Assembly (NCBI GenBank): GCA_033964015.1
Contig: CM066921.1
Location: 29,471,918-29,535,917, forward strand
Source of the DNA: Scolanthus callimorphus
Taxonomy: Eukaryota; Cnidaria; Anthozoa; Actiniaria; Edwardsiidae
Length of the DNA stretch: 64,000 nucleotides
Direction: 5' to 3'
The translations under genes and the position numbers were made by a program. How positions within the stretch are numbered: the first letter of the stretch is position 1; every line of letters begins with the position of its first letter. Of the stretch, positions 9,901 to 20,045 are shown piece after piece. The notes below the pieces were generated by a model. That model was given only the letters and a program-made list of their open reading frames with translations, was not told the origin of the DNA and made no database searches.

Positions 9901-12900
9901 ATGCTGTAATCTTAAGGTATGAGTATACCTTTGAAGGGTGTCGCGGGAAAAAAATTCGTATCGCGTCACAATTTACACCACAAACGTCGTTCATATATCG
10001 TTTTTAAAGCTAAAAGGTTGGGCTATCTGATGAATAACTTTGTTTTCATAATTATATTGTACATTAACATATATTTGTTTAGCTCTAAAGAAAAAAGTAC
10101 CGACTTTCTTGAAAAAGCTCCAGCTTCTTCCAATTAAATTGCACAGCTCCAAATTTAAACAAAATCTATTCTTTGGAAGGTGATCTAAAAAAGGGTGTGC
10201 GGGATTTTGATTTTCCTTTCAAAACATATTGTATGCTAATTTTTGTGTTAGCATTGCCAAAATATCGACTTTCAACCTGTTTTACGTGATATTTCCGCAA
10301 ATAATGTAAAATATCAATAATCCCGCACACCTTTTTCAGATCGCCCTCTAACAGAAACATATAAGTGAGTTAACTCACTTATATGTTTCTGCCTCTAAGG
10401 AATACATTTTGCGGAAATCTGGAGCTTTTAACATTAACTGGAAGTGGCAGGAGCTTTTAATAAGCAAAAATTAGCACTTTTCCTTTGAAGCACAAAACGA
10501 CGAAAACGATCCATCAAAGTAACGTTGCATATAATACCACTTAGAAAGAAAGGCCGTTCCACAAGCTTTAAACGATATATAAATGGCCCTTGTAGTGTAA
10601 TAATGACGCGACAGTGATTTTTTTCGCGAAAATTTGACATCCCTCGCGCAAAGGTATACTGTCACTTAATAAGTATTTGATTGACTAATGTACTAGATAG
10701 ACCTAATTGTCTTAATATTCAGGATATCAAGTGTACTGCATCTATCTCTAGACAAATCTAATGACAAAATAAGTGCCAGGTTTCGGAGCAGTAGTCCATC
10801 CTTACGCATATCCCTACGCTATCAATACGCATTGAATCCTTTCTATTTGATTAATGTTATTCCAGGTCCATAACATAAGAGGAAAGTTTGTTGATGCCTT
10901 GCGAGAGGAATTCCCACACCTTGGACTTCAGTTCAGTATAGGAGGACAAATCAGCTTTGACTGCTTCCCAAAAGGATGGGACAAAACGTTTTGTCTTAAT
11001 CATGTGGAAAACGAATGCTTTGAAGAAATTCACTTCTTTGGGATAAATGTTATGAGGTAAGGTAATAGCCAATAAGAGCATCTCTAAAACCTCGTAGAAA
11101 TACGCCTATATTCATGTAATGTTTACAGAGTAATAGTGAATCTCCGGGTGCCTGAAAACAATATTCATAGTTATTCATGTAATGTTAGGAGAACCAAACT
11201 ACATTATTACTGTGCGACTACGTCAACCGGCCATCCCGTAAAAAGTTTATCATTTAGAGATTCAAACCATTTTAAGCAAATTTAATACCTGCAATACATC
11301 TGACGATGAGTAATTGAGTGTTTTGAAGTTATTTCTTCCCATAATTTCCACAATTTTACGAGAAAGCGATATTTCGGTGTCTCAGATCTCAAGAAAGTCG
11401 AGATCCTTTGTTCTGTACTCGCTTTCTGATTGGCTAACTTCTTACAAAATGGCCCGGTTGACGTAGTCGCACAGTAACACTCAATGGCACTGCGCTGCAG
11501 CTACTAGAGCGGATTTCGACTGTGTAATGTGTCCTGACAAAGATGGCAGCGCTGCCATCGTGATCATGCGCCACGGTGATCATGCTGCACCGTGATCGTG
11601 CTGCACCGTGATCATGCTGCACCGTGATCGTGCTGCACCGTGATCGTGCTGCACCGTGATCGTGCTGTACCGTGATTGTGCTGCACCGTGATTGTGCTGC
11701 ACCGTGATCGTTCTGTACCGTGATCATGCCTCACCGTGATCGTGCTGCACCGTGATCATGCCTCACCGTGATCGTGCTGCACCGTGATCGTGCTGCACCG
11801 TGATCGTGCTGCACCGTGATCGTACAAGAATTATCATATAGACATATAGTTCATGATGCAAAGTTTCACTTCATAATTGTGATATTCTGTGGAAATTCAC
11901 ATTCGGGTACCAACCGACGAAAAATGTGTTGGCTTCTGGCACATCGTCACACAATAGTTTGACCGTGTAGTATGGTGTTGGCTTCTGCACATCGTCACAC
12001 AATAGTTTGACCGTGTAGTATGGTGATGGCTTCTGGCACATCGTCACACGATAGTTTGACCGTGTAGTATGGTGTTGGCTTCTGGCACATCGTCACACGA
12101 TAGTTTGACCGTGTAGTATGGTGTTGGCTTCCGGTACATCGTCACACAATAGTTTGACCGTGTAGTATGGTGTTGGCTTCCGGCACATCGTCACACAATA
12201 GTTTGACCGTGTAGTATGGTGTTGCTTCTGGCACATCGTCACACAATAGTTTGACCGTGTAGTATGGTGTTGACTTCTGGTACATCGTCACACAATAGTT
12301 TGACCGTGTAGTATGGTGTGGGCTTCTGGCACATCGTCACACGATAGTTTGACCGTTTAGTATGGTGTTGGCTTCCGGCACATCGTCACACAATAGTTTG
12401 ACCGTGTAGTATGGTGTTGGCTTCCGGCTCATCGTCACACAATAGTTTGACCGTGTAGTATGGTGTTGACTTCTGTACATCGTCACACAATAGTTTGACC
12501 GTGTAGTATGGTGTTGGCTTCTGGCACATCGTGACACAATAGTTTGACCGTGTAGTATGGTGTTGACTTCTGGTACATCGTCACACGATAGTTTGACCGT
12601 GTAGTATGGTGTTGGCTTCCGGTACATCGTCACACGATAGTTTGACCGTGTAGTATGGTGTTGGCTTCTGGCACATCGTCACACAATAGTTTGACCGTGT
12701 AGTATGGTGTTGGCTTCCGGCTCATCGTCACACAATAGTTTGACCGTTTAGTATGGTGTTGGCTTCTGGCACATCGTCACACAATAGTTTGACCGTGTAG
12801 TATGGTGTTGACTTCTGGTACATCGTCACACGATAGTTTGACCGTGTAGTATGGTGTTGGCTTCTGGCACATCGTCACACAATAGTTTGACCGTGTAGTA

Positions 12901-15619
12901 TGGTGTTGACTTCTGGCACATCGTCACACGATAGTTTTGACCGTGTAGTATGGTGTTGGCTTCTGGCACATCGTCACACAATAGTTTTGACCGTGTAGTA
13001 TGGTGTTGGCTTTTGGCACATCGTCACACAATAGTTTGACCGTGTAGTATGGTGTTGGCTTCCGGCTCATCGTCACACAATAGTTTGACCGTTTAGTATG
13101 GTGTTGACTTCTGGTACATCGTCACACGATAGTTTGACCGTGTAGTATGGTGTTGGCTTCTGGCACATCGTCACACGATAGTTTGACCGTGTAGTATGGT
13201 GTTGACTTCCGGCACATCGTCACACAATAGTTTGACCGTTTAGTATGGTGTTGGCTTCTGGCACATCGTCACACAATAGTTTGACCGTGTAGTATGGTGA
13301 TGGCTTCTGGCACATCGTCACACAATAGTTTGACCGTTTAGTATGGTGTTGGCTTCCGGCACATCGTCACACAATAGTTTGACCGTGTAGTATGGTGTTG
13401 GCTTCTGGCACATCGTCACACAATAGTTTGACCGTGTAGTATGGTGTTGGCTTCCGGCTCATCGTCACACAATAGTTTGACCGTGTAGTATGGTGTTGGC
13501 TTCCGGCACATCGTCACACAATAGTTTGACCGTGTAGTATGGTGTTGGCTTCCGGCACATCGTCACACAATAGTTTGACCGTGTAGTATGGTGTTGGCTT
13601 CTGGCTCATCGTCACACAATAGTTTGACCGTGTAGTATGGTGTTGGCTTCCGGCACATCGTCACACAATAGTTTGACCGTGTAGTATGGTGTTGGCTTCC
13701 GGCTCATCGTCACACAATAGTTTGACCGTTTAGTATGGTGTTGGCTTCTGGCACATCGTCACACAATAGTTTGACCGTGTAGTATGGTGTTGACTTCTGG
13801 TACATCGTCACACGATAGTTTGACCGTGTAGTATGGTGTTGGCTTCCGGCTCATCGTCACACGATAGTTTGACCGTGTAGTATGGTGTTGACTTCTGGTA
13901 CATCGTCACACGATAGTTTGACCGTGTAGTATGGTGTTGTTTCTGGCACATCGTCACACGATAGTTTGACCGTTTAGTATGGTGTTGGCTTCCGGCACAT
14001 CGTCACACAATAGTTTGACCGTTTAGTATGGTGTTGACTTCTGGTACATCGTCACACGATAGTTTGACCGTGTAGTATGGTGTTTGCTTCTGGCACATCG
14101 TCACACGATAGTTTGACCGTTTAGTATGGTGTTGGCTTCCGGCACATCGTCACACAATAGTTTGACCGTGTAGTATGGTGTTGGCTTCCGGCACATCGTC
14201 ACACGATAGTTTGACCGTGTAGTATGGTGTTGGCTTCCGGCTCATCGTCACACGATAGTTTGACCGTGTAGTATGGTGTTGGCTTCCGGCTCATCGTCAC
14301 ACGATAGTTTGACCGTGTAGTATGGTGTTGACTTCTGGTACATCGTCACACGATAGTTTGACCGTGTAGTATGGTGTTGGCTTCTGGCACATCGTCACAC
14401 GATAGTTTGACCGTTTAGTATGGTGTTGGCTTCCGGCACATCGTCACACAATAGTTTGACCGTTTAGTATGGTGTTGGCTTCTGGCACATCGTCACACAA
14501 TAGTTTGACCGTGTAGTATGGTGTTGACTTCTGGTACATCGTCACACGATAGTTTGACCGTGTAGTATGGTGTTGGCTTCTGGCACATCGTCACACGATA
14601 GTTTGACCGTGTAGTATGGTGTTGGCTTCTGGTACATCGTCACACGATAGTTTGACCGTGTAGTATGGTGTTGGCTTCTGGCACATCGTCACACAATAGT
14701 TTGACCGTGTAGTATGGTGTTGACTTCTGGTACATCGTCACACGATAGTTTGACCGTGTAGTATGGTGTTGGCTTCTGGCACATCGTCACACAATAGTTT
14801 GACCGTGTAGTATGGTGTTGACTTCTGGCACATCGTCACACAATAGTTTGACCGTGTAGTATGGTGTTGGCTTCCGGTACATCGTCACACAATAGTTTGA
14901 CCGTTTAGTATGGTGTTGGCTTCTGGCACATCGTCAGACGTGCAGTATGGTGGTTTTCGAATTGTTTTCAAGAGTGAAACGTTTGTCTGGGACTTATTTT
15001 CTTGTCGAGATCTGTTTTTGAAAGTGTGATTGATGAAAGCCATTTTGCGCTTGAAGTGAGATTTCGCGAAAGTCACGGTAATGGACGATTGCAGCTGTAA
15101 GCGCGCGCGCTCGTTTATTTAGAAATGCCCAAGCCGCGTCCCACACCTACCGTCATGCAGCGCGCGTACATTATAGCTGGAATCGTTCATTGTATTGTAA
15201 GACCATGCAATCACAACGCCCTGTATTGTACCCTTCAATGTTAAACAATTATTAAATCTCATTCAAAATCAAAATTCATAGTCGCCAGCTAGACAAAATA
15301 CTGACTGATCGGCTCGTATGTGGTGACGAGTTTATGACAAACTATCGCGGGCCGCTATTGATACCATTTTGAAGAGTGCACAGAAGTAGGGAGTTGGAAT
15401 CGCAACTCACGCTAGAAATGTCGCCGCAACAATTGCAACAAAAATGGAAATGTAAAAGTTGGCTTCGATTTGTTTCCATTGTGTCCACAGGGTGGGAATG
15501 ACTTTGAAATCTACAACCATCCCAAGACTATAGGGCACAAGGTCAAGTGTCCAGAGGATACTATGGAACTACTAAGGGAACTGTTCTTTGCAGCGGAACA
15601 GGAGAAGGGGAAACACTAA
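3893..15619 (+). CDS. PMM2: Phosphomannomutase (PMM2-type), seven exons
   Basis: This cytosolic HAD-superfamily enzyme interconverts mannose-6-phosphate and mannose-1-phosphate. It feeds GDP-mannose, dolichol-linked glycans and, downstream, GDP-fucose. Exons: 3893-3970, 4074-4188, 5646-5722, 7052-7142, 8903-9002, 10866-11056, 15491-15619; all introns are GT-AG. The product is about 260 residues (human PMM2 has 246). The catalytic motif FDVDGT is at residues 14-19, with nucleophile Asp15 and acid/base Asp17. [62 protein letters not shown] and [16 protein letters not shown] follow in the family order. Exon 4 needs one extra A at about 7119-7123 and exon 6 one extra G at about 11040-11042 to stay in frame. 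Otherwise conservation is complete, so these look like consensus errors. Introns are swollen by repeats, up to 4.4 kb. Confidence 0.93.
4074..4188 (+). CDS. PMM2: PMM2 exon 2
   Basis: The acceptor TTTTTAAG precedes [18 protein letters not shown], which is followed by the substrate-site block [11 protein letters not shown] and QEQMGGDD. It ends in phase 1 before GTTTGT. The split codon with exon 3 makes Val, as in the family. Confidence 0.9.
4189..5645 (+). other. PMM2 intron 2
   Basis: AT-rich sequence with no coding signal or clear repeat. Short open frames on both strands look random. Confidence 0.6.
5646..5722 (+). CDS. PMM2: PMM2 exon 3
   Basis: It follows a pyrimidine-rich acceptor (CTTACTCTTGTAG). 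It reads [20 protein letters not shown] then LLAIQ and ends before the consensus donor [18 protein letters not shown] is nearly invariant in PMM enzymes. Confidence 0.93.
5863..5888. repeat. Poly-C tract with GGATCC-type flank
   Basis: A C-run is followed by CTTTTGAAATTCCTGGATCC and ACCCCTG. The same arrangement in opposite or same sense recurs near 56590 and, less clearly, 20476. It is probably the end of a dispersed repeat family. Confidence 0.45.
6787..6972. repeat. About 48-bp tandem repeat, four copies
   Basis: Units share CCCTCTGAAATG, GGATGTGAGCGCCATATT and CACCTATC. Degenerate single copies occur further left at about 6020 and 6605. It lies in PMM2 intron 3. Confidence 0.75.
7052..7142 (+). 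CDS. PMM2: PMM2 exon 4, with apparent one-base deletion
   Basis: Acceptor TCATTTTCAG, then [20 protein letters not shown] and YLAK in frame. As written the next codon is TAG. One additional A in the A-run at about 7119-7123 restores IEIPKKR, which agrees with the family (AKIKLPKKR in human). It ends in phase 2 before GTACAA. Confidence 0.88.
7229..7330. repeat. 26-34-bp G-rich tandem repeat, three copies
   Basis: TACTCCAGCAGGCAGCCTGTA units are separated by G-runs of variable length. They are followed at 7405-7421 by an (AC)n microsatellite. Confidence 0.75.
8491..8773. mobile_element. MITE with 40-bp perfect terminal inverted repeats
   Basis: 8491-8530 and 8734-8773 are exact reverse complements, beginning ATTACCACTGTATGCATTGC. 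Partial complementarity continues inward (GCGATTGGCGATT against AATCGCCAATCGC). It is 283 bp long, has no coding capacity, and lies in PMM2 intron 4. I could not settle a target duplication. Confidence 0.75.
8903..9002 (+). CDS. PMM2: PMM2 exon 5
   Basis: Acceptor TTTGTTTCAG. It reads [20 protein letters not shown] then [14 protein letters not shown], the cap-domain core of the family, with no frame problem. The donor is GTTGGT. An 18-20 bp copy of the 3' end of this exon with its donor recurs at 9794. Confidence 0.93.
9418..9793. repeat. 14-bp minisatellite, about 27 copies
   Basis: The core is GATGAGTTCATGGT with many point variants (AATGAG, TTGTGG, CTCGTGGC). It ends directly against a copy of the PMM2 exon 5 end. 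It lies in PMM2 intron 5. Confidence 0.8.
9794..9813 (+). pseudogene. Copy of PMM2 exon 5 3' end and splice donor
   Basis: TTTGAGTATGACGAGGTTGG differs by one base from the exon-intron junction at 8988-9007. It sits at the right edge of the 14-bp minisatellite and could act as a decoy donor. Confidence 0.55.
9916..10665. mobile_element. TTAA-flanked foldback element, about 750 bp
   Basis: TTAA at 9912-9915 and 10666-10669 bounds an element whose ends both carry AGTATACC/GGTATACT. Diverged inverted arms of about 220 bp carry motifs such as TATATCGTTT, AAAGCT and the CTCCAGCTTCTTCCA region. The interior repeats GTGCGGGATT inverted (10197 and 10318). The centre-right carries a 40-bp palindrome. 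TTAA duplications are typical of piggyBac-related elements; no transposase is encoded. A second copy begins at 58086. Confidence 0.7.
10352..10391. repeat. 40-bp perfect palindrome inside the foldback element
   Basis: CAGAAACATATAAGTGAGTT is followed immediately by its reverse complement, with no spacer. Confidence 0.85.
10866..11056 (+). CDS. PMM2: PMM2 exon 6, with apparent one-base deletion
   Basis: It reads [53 protein letters not shown]. Then GGGATAAATG gives Ile-Asn-Val where the family has Gly-Asp-Lys. One more G (GGGG) restores FFGDKCYE and a phase-0 junction to exon 7 across donor GTAAGG. Confidence 0.9.
11558..11823. repeat. 16-bp minisatellite, about 16 copies
   Basis: The unit GTGATCGTGCTGCACC alternates with TGATCATGC and TGATTGTGC variants. 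TGATCA is itself palindromic. It lies in PMM2 intron 6, left of the 49-bp array. Confidence 0.85.
11925..14945. repeat. 49-bp minisatellite, about 61 copies
   Basis: The unit contains TTGGCTTCTGGCACATCGTC, ACACAATAGTTTGACC and GTGTAGTATGGT. A few sites vary in combination: CAATAG/CGATAG, GTGTAG/TTTAG, CTGGCAC/CCGGCAC/CCGGCTC/CTGGTAC and TTGGC/TTGAC. It occupies most of PMM2 intron 6. The 49-bp period is not a multiple of three, and open frames across it are short and accidental. Confidence 0.92.
14946..15490 (+). other. End of PMM2 intron 6
   Basis: Unique sequence between the minisatellite and exon 7. No recognisable element was found. The last 30 bases form a pyrimidine-rich acceptor region. 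Confidence 0.5.
15491..15619 (+). CDS. PMM2: PMM2 exon 7 (last)
   Basis: Acceptor TTGTGTCCACAG. It reads [33 protein letters not shown], then AAEQEKGKH and TAA. The tail past LFF is about nine residues longer than in the human enzyme. GGND is the metal/phosphate-site loop of the HAD fold. It is separated from exon 6 by 4.4 kb of mostly minisatellite. Confidence 0.93.
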   Translation, partial: GGNDFEIYNHPKTIGHKVKCPEDTMELLRELFFAAEQEKGKH

Positions 15620-16920
15620 ATAGTCAGCTATTAATTTATACGCTCTATAACCATGTGACATCGCGCTGTCTCGTGTTATAGTAATATCAATCCGTGTTTT
15701 TATGAACATTTGGAGGATTTCCCAGGCACTTATTAGGAAGGTTCCTAGTCACATATTTGGAAGGTTCCCAGGTCTATTCTATCGCTTTTACAGGACGCAT
15801 TGATATCGTTCCTAAGCCGTCGTACACATATAGCTGCATGTCGTATATGTATATGATTTTACAAGACAATATTAGTGATAGTAGAATTCCGTGTAGTTTT
15901 TAGATGACCTCAGATGCTCTCCCTTTTATGATACACGATAAGGTTTTATATACGGAATGATAAAAGCGATTTTGGTCTAAATGTATATCATTTTTAGGGG
16001 TTTTCTCGATAATTGAGATAAGATATTTAAAATTACTGAATCATATTCAAGGGTTTTTAGGAAAAAAAGTTACTAAGGGCTTAGTATATATTTGCTGATT
16101 GCAATTTTAAACCGCACCGTCCCCTGGAATTTCCAACATCATAAAGTACCCCCTTGCCTTGGAATTTCCTTTTTTTTTTTTTTCTTGCAAAATACCCCCT
16201 GGAAAATCTATTTTTTAACAAAACGTCCCTTCAAAGTCGCCTTTTTTATCCCTCTCCCTTGGAATTTCCAGTCTCCAGACTACCCCCTCCCGTTGAATTT
16301 CCAGAGCCCAACACAACCTCCCTGGAAAATTTTCCGTAGGTCCTCAAACCCCCCTCCCCCGGTGCGGTTGAAAAATGCAATCAGCCATTGTGATATTCTG
16401 TTTCATAAACTGTTACTCTTGATTTGTACCCATCCCAATAAAGTATTGACTGACTGAGATGCCTCACTAATCGGCCTAAATTATTCTCTCCCGCTCCACA
16501 ACTGCTCAAGATATGGACAGAGCGACCACTTTACCCTGCTTATCCCTCCACGCGACACTCTCCCTACCAAGGAAAAAGCAAAGAAAACGATCTAGCCTCT
16601 TGAGGCTATTTGACTCTTGGATTACACACAATAGCACCTCTGCCCTTTGCGGTACGGGTCATTCCATCTTTAAGCCGCACCCCCGCGCAGAACAGAAAGC
16701 TACTTTACAAGTTAACATGCTATGGATTGTTCTTTGTGTCGACATATGTTTTTGTTTACATTGATGCTTCCATGGCAACGTAATGGCGACCCTTCGAAAA
16801 ATTTAAGTTGCAACATTCACTCAGACAAAGAAATTCCGAAGATGTTAGGCTATAAGCATTACATGGAAAAAATTTAAAGAAAAATTGTCATCGCGGTTTC
16901 GAAATATAACCACAGGTGGT
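15620..16920. other. PMM2 3' flank and pyrimidine-rich tracts
   Basis: It follows the PMM2 stop. Repeated CCCCTGGAATTTCC / CCCTGGAAAAT phrases occur from 16120 to 16350 on a C/T-rich background, consistent with a decayed repeat. AATAAA at 16437 is a possible polyadenylation signal, but it is 0.8 kb from the stop. No coding signal was found. Confidence 0.45.
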
Positions 16921-17025
16921 TCAAGTGAAGCACGGGTGTCGTATACGCGTGTAAAGCGCTTGCCTCTCACCTCTGTGCACCTGGTTCGAATCCCAGTCGG
17001 TGGCTCAAGTGAAGCACGGGTGCTC
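16921..17025 (+). mobile_element. tRNA-derived SINE fragment
   Basis: GCGCTTGCCTCTCACCTCTG followed by GGTTCGAATCCCAGTCGG is a tRNA-like head with a clear B box. The phrase TCAAGTGAAGCACGGGTG occurs on both sides. A second copy of the head is at 18007. Confidence 0.55.
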
Positions 17026-17033
17026 AGGTGCGT

Positions 17034-17995
17034 TGGTTAAGGCCTGACTTGGGGCTTATACGCGGACAGAAAAGAATTTGGCAATATCTCGAATACGAAA
17101 TAGCTACAGCAATGAAACTTTGCATCAATGTTAATTTCCAATACTAGCAAAATTTTTGACAGTTGATGTTTCCATGACAACCAAATTAAAGTGACGTGTG
17201 CCGTATTTTGACTTTTTGGGGACAAAACTTAAAATGGGGAACAGAAAACCTCGTCCTATTCTGAAAATACGATGGACTTTTTCTTTACTGCATTGATTCC
17301 TTCAATATAGCGTCTTTTAAGGCAGATTACCTTGAAAATTAGCGGATATAGGAGAGAAACTTGGTTGCTAGGGCAACAGTTCTCACGATCACGTGACCCT
17401 GGACACGATTAAAAAACGCTATCAAATGCAGAAGTTCATGAAGATTACGAATTTAAGGTTAAAAAGTAGAAAAATTGGCAGTAAGTTTTCCCCGATAAAG
17501 AAAGTGCTGTCGTTTTTATGGCAAATCCGCGCGGGTTGCCTGTGGTGTTCAAAACGTGACTCAGGCCCCCGCGGTGGGGGGTAAAAACAAAGTGGCGACC
17601 AAGAGAAGGATGTTTCTCGAGTATCTGCAAGTTTTTGGTCAATTTGCCTGCTTTTTTCGCTAAGATATGAGGAAAAGTACTTACAGACCTTCCAAATAAG
17701 GTAAGGGGGATTTCCTAATAAGGAAGTTTTGCAACGTCGGCAAAACGACAGCTTTTGGCGAAATTTTCTTGATATAGTTTTCGATTGAAAGTAAATTTTA
17801 AACGGTACTTACAGATACTATAAATTGTGTCTCCATAGCAACTAAATGCATGGAACAGTTAAGGTCCGGGACGTGTTTACTCATACCAGGTTCCATTTCG
17901 GTAGCTATTTTGCTGATGTAGTTATTTGCAAAAACTGCTTTTTGCCTTAAGAATCCGCGTATAAGCCCCACCTCCTTTCAAGTCAGGCCTTAACA
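17034..17995. mobile_element. Foldback element with diverged long inverted repeats
   Basis: The left end GGTTAAGGCCTGACTTGGGG plus CTTATACGCGGA is inverted at the right end (TCCGCGTATAAGCCCC, then TCAAGTCAGGCCTTAAC). Weaker complementarity continues inward for about 180 bp. tRNA-SINE heads sit on both sides. No protein is encoded. Confidence 0.6.
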
Positions 17996-18002
17996 CACCT
18001 AA

Positions 18003-18200
18003 CTGAGTGTCGTATACGCGTGTAAAGCGCTTGCCTCTCACCTCTGTGCACCGGTTCGAATCCCAGTCGGGGCAGTTGGGATTTTTCTCTGCTGTTTCTA
18101 ACCATGTGCTCATCGTGGGTTGAAGTGATTCGTCATTTCTCCTGTGTTTCACGTCTTTCGTCTCTCGGCCCACTACACTTATGCACCTGTCAATTGTAAC
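18003..18200 (+). mobile_element. tRNA-derived SINE
   Basis: GTGTCGTATACGCGTGTAAA, GCGCTTGCCTCTCACC and GGTTCGAATCCCAGTCGGGG match the fragment at 16935. A B box is clear and the A box is weak. It ends near a poly-C run at 18203-18220. Confidence 0.55.
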
Positions 18201-18202
18201 CA

Positions 18203-18220
18203 CCCCCCCCCCCCCCCCCC
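18203..18220. repeat. Poly-C tract
   Basis: An 18-base C-run at the end of the SINE-like sequence. Its length in the assembly is unreliable. Confidence 0.8.
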
Positions 18221-18313
18221 ACACAATGTATTTTTAGGACGTCAGGTTCCCTAAAAAGCAGTCAGGAGAGAATGAGCCTGCTCGATATTGGTCCAAATGG
18301 TCCGTCTCTAATA

Positions 18314-18713
18314 GGAGGATCCTTTGTTTACATTTTGAGCTCATTAGCATAAGCAATGTTCAGAATCAGACCGTTCGAGGGAGCTATAAAATGATGCGTT
18401 CTGAATATCAATAGACTACTGTAAATAAAACATAATCTGAAAATTTCAAGCTGATATCTCGAATTCTAAGCGCGTGGTGCAACGTTCAATTTAGAGGAAA
18501 CATGTGAGCAAATTAGCGTTTTGCCCCAATGATTTTCACACAATTTTGAAAAGCTTCAACTATCCTGAAAAATGACACAGAAAGAAAGGAAACAGGTCAA
18601 GACTGTTTAAGAATGAAAATAACTTGTTTTGAGCTTTTCGTTGCATTTTCAAAGTTAAAAACGGCGTTTCAAAATTCCGAGAATGTAAACAATGACGTCA
18701 GCAAGGATCCTCC
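18314..18713. mobile_element. Non-autonomous DNA element with short TIRs and TA duplication
   Basis: GGAGGATCCTT at the left is inverted as AAGGATCCTCC at the right, each flanked by TA. A second shared block, TGTTTACATT and its complement, lies inside both ends. It is 400 bp long and non-coding. Confidence 0.5.
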
Positions 18714-18721
18714 TATAACCA

Positions 18722-18890
18722 GCTTTCACGTTTCACGAATCTCTAGGCCTGTAATCACGAGTCACGTAAGAGAAATTCGTAAAATCACGGGTCACGAGGG
18801 CATGAGATTTCACGGATCACGGCAATAATTTTCCTGTTTTCACGAGTCACGGAGCAAATTTGGGGTGAATCACGGATCACGGAGAACCCC
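18722..18890. repeat. Degenerate CACG-AGTCACG repeat
   Basis: Irregular repetition of ATCACGAGTCACG, TCACGGGTCACG and TCACGGATCACGG. The motif resembles the GAGTCACGAG core of the 18-bp minisatellites at 22-26 kb, so the two may be related. Confidence 0.5.
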
Positions 18891-19497
18891 TTCTTCCCCA
18901 CCCTGAATGTGCTGGAAATAACTTACTTGATCAGAATATGACCCTTCAATCTTTTTCCTAGTTGTCTCTACTGGAAAGTTGGCCGGACATTAGGGGTTTT
19001 TGATCAGACATTGTTCAAGTCGGCCACCGCATCATATATTATTTTGTGAGTATACACTGCGGAGAACACTTTCAAGAAATTATGAAAGCGGCCTATTTAG
19101 GTGGGCGCATCGCGACGTCACGAAATCTTCAACTTTTGATAAAGGCGTCCAAGTCTATGCAAAATCTATGCATACCACGGAAAAGATCACATTGACCATT
19201 AGTCAGAAAACCAATTTTGAGCAATAAAAGTTGAAGTCCGACGACGGCACGTCAAAAATAAAACGGTTTTATAAAAACGTAAATATAATTATAATATATT
19301 TAACTAATAAGCTTTGTAGCTAAAATCTAAATCTAAACCTTCCATTCGAAGAGCGCATAGCGGCAATAAGCAATTTAATCCCAAGTTTCAGGGCAATTCG
19401 TCAAAAGGGACCGAAGTGATAGATATTTCTATTTGTTGGGGCCAGGGCAAGATTTTTACAAACCTCTGTAAAAATATGGCTTGTTCATGTTTGAAAG
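18891..19497. other. Unassigned spacer
   Basis: No gene or repeat recognised. A short open frame at 19000-19227 shows no family resemblance. Confidence 0.4.
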
Positions 19498-19582
19498 GCT
19501 GAACCTGAGTTTGTGAGGCTGAACCTGAGTTTGTGAGGCTGAACCTGAGTTTGTGAGGCTGAACCTGGCTGAACGTGAGTTT
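19498..19582. repeat. 20-bp tandem repeat, four copies
   Basis: GCTGAACCTGAGTTTGTGAG is repeated, with the last copy shortened. Confidence 0.85.
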
Positions 19583-19921
19583 GTACGTTGTTAAATTTTT
19601 TGAATTTATAATTTGGCGGAAAATGCACCCACCTATAAATGCATTGACCTAAAATTTCCTCGGAAAATCACATCAATCGTTTGGCGTGTATGTGGTCAGC
19701 AATCATGCTACAGGTGGATATTTATTTCCAAGGTGAAGAGAGAAATAGGGAACATGTTCTATCCCCCAACTAATCCCGCACACTCAGGGGTGGGGGGACC
19801 ATGGCAAGAATATCCCCCATGTAGTCGGGACCAAAACCTGACCGATACGTATAAATGCCCCACGTTGCCCCCACCCTCTCCCGAGGTTGGGGGTGGTGGT
19901 TACAATTGACTGGTGCATTAT

Positions 19922-20045
19922 CAATTAGACTACGAGTTCGAGTTTTCTATGAGTCAATATAGATCGTCAATAGATAGCTAACGAGCTGCGTAGCGCCGAG
20001 TTGACTATTTGACTCATAGAAAAAAGAGAACGAGTAGTCTAATTG
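19922..20045. mobile_element. 124-bp hairpin MITE
   Basis: CAATTAGACTACGAGTTCGA with TTTTCTATGAGTCAA is inverted at the other end (TTGACTCATAGAAAA, then CGAGTAGTCTAATTG). It is almost entirely stem. Confidence 0.7.

Noticed and set aside
11434..15076. Open frames within the 16-bp and 49-bp minisatellites
   Set aside because: Repetitive translations in an intron on the strand opposite to PMM2, without family resemblance.
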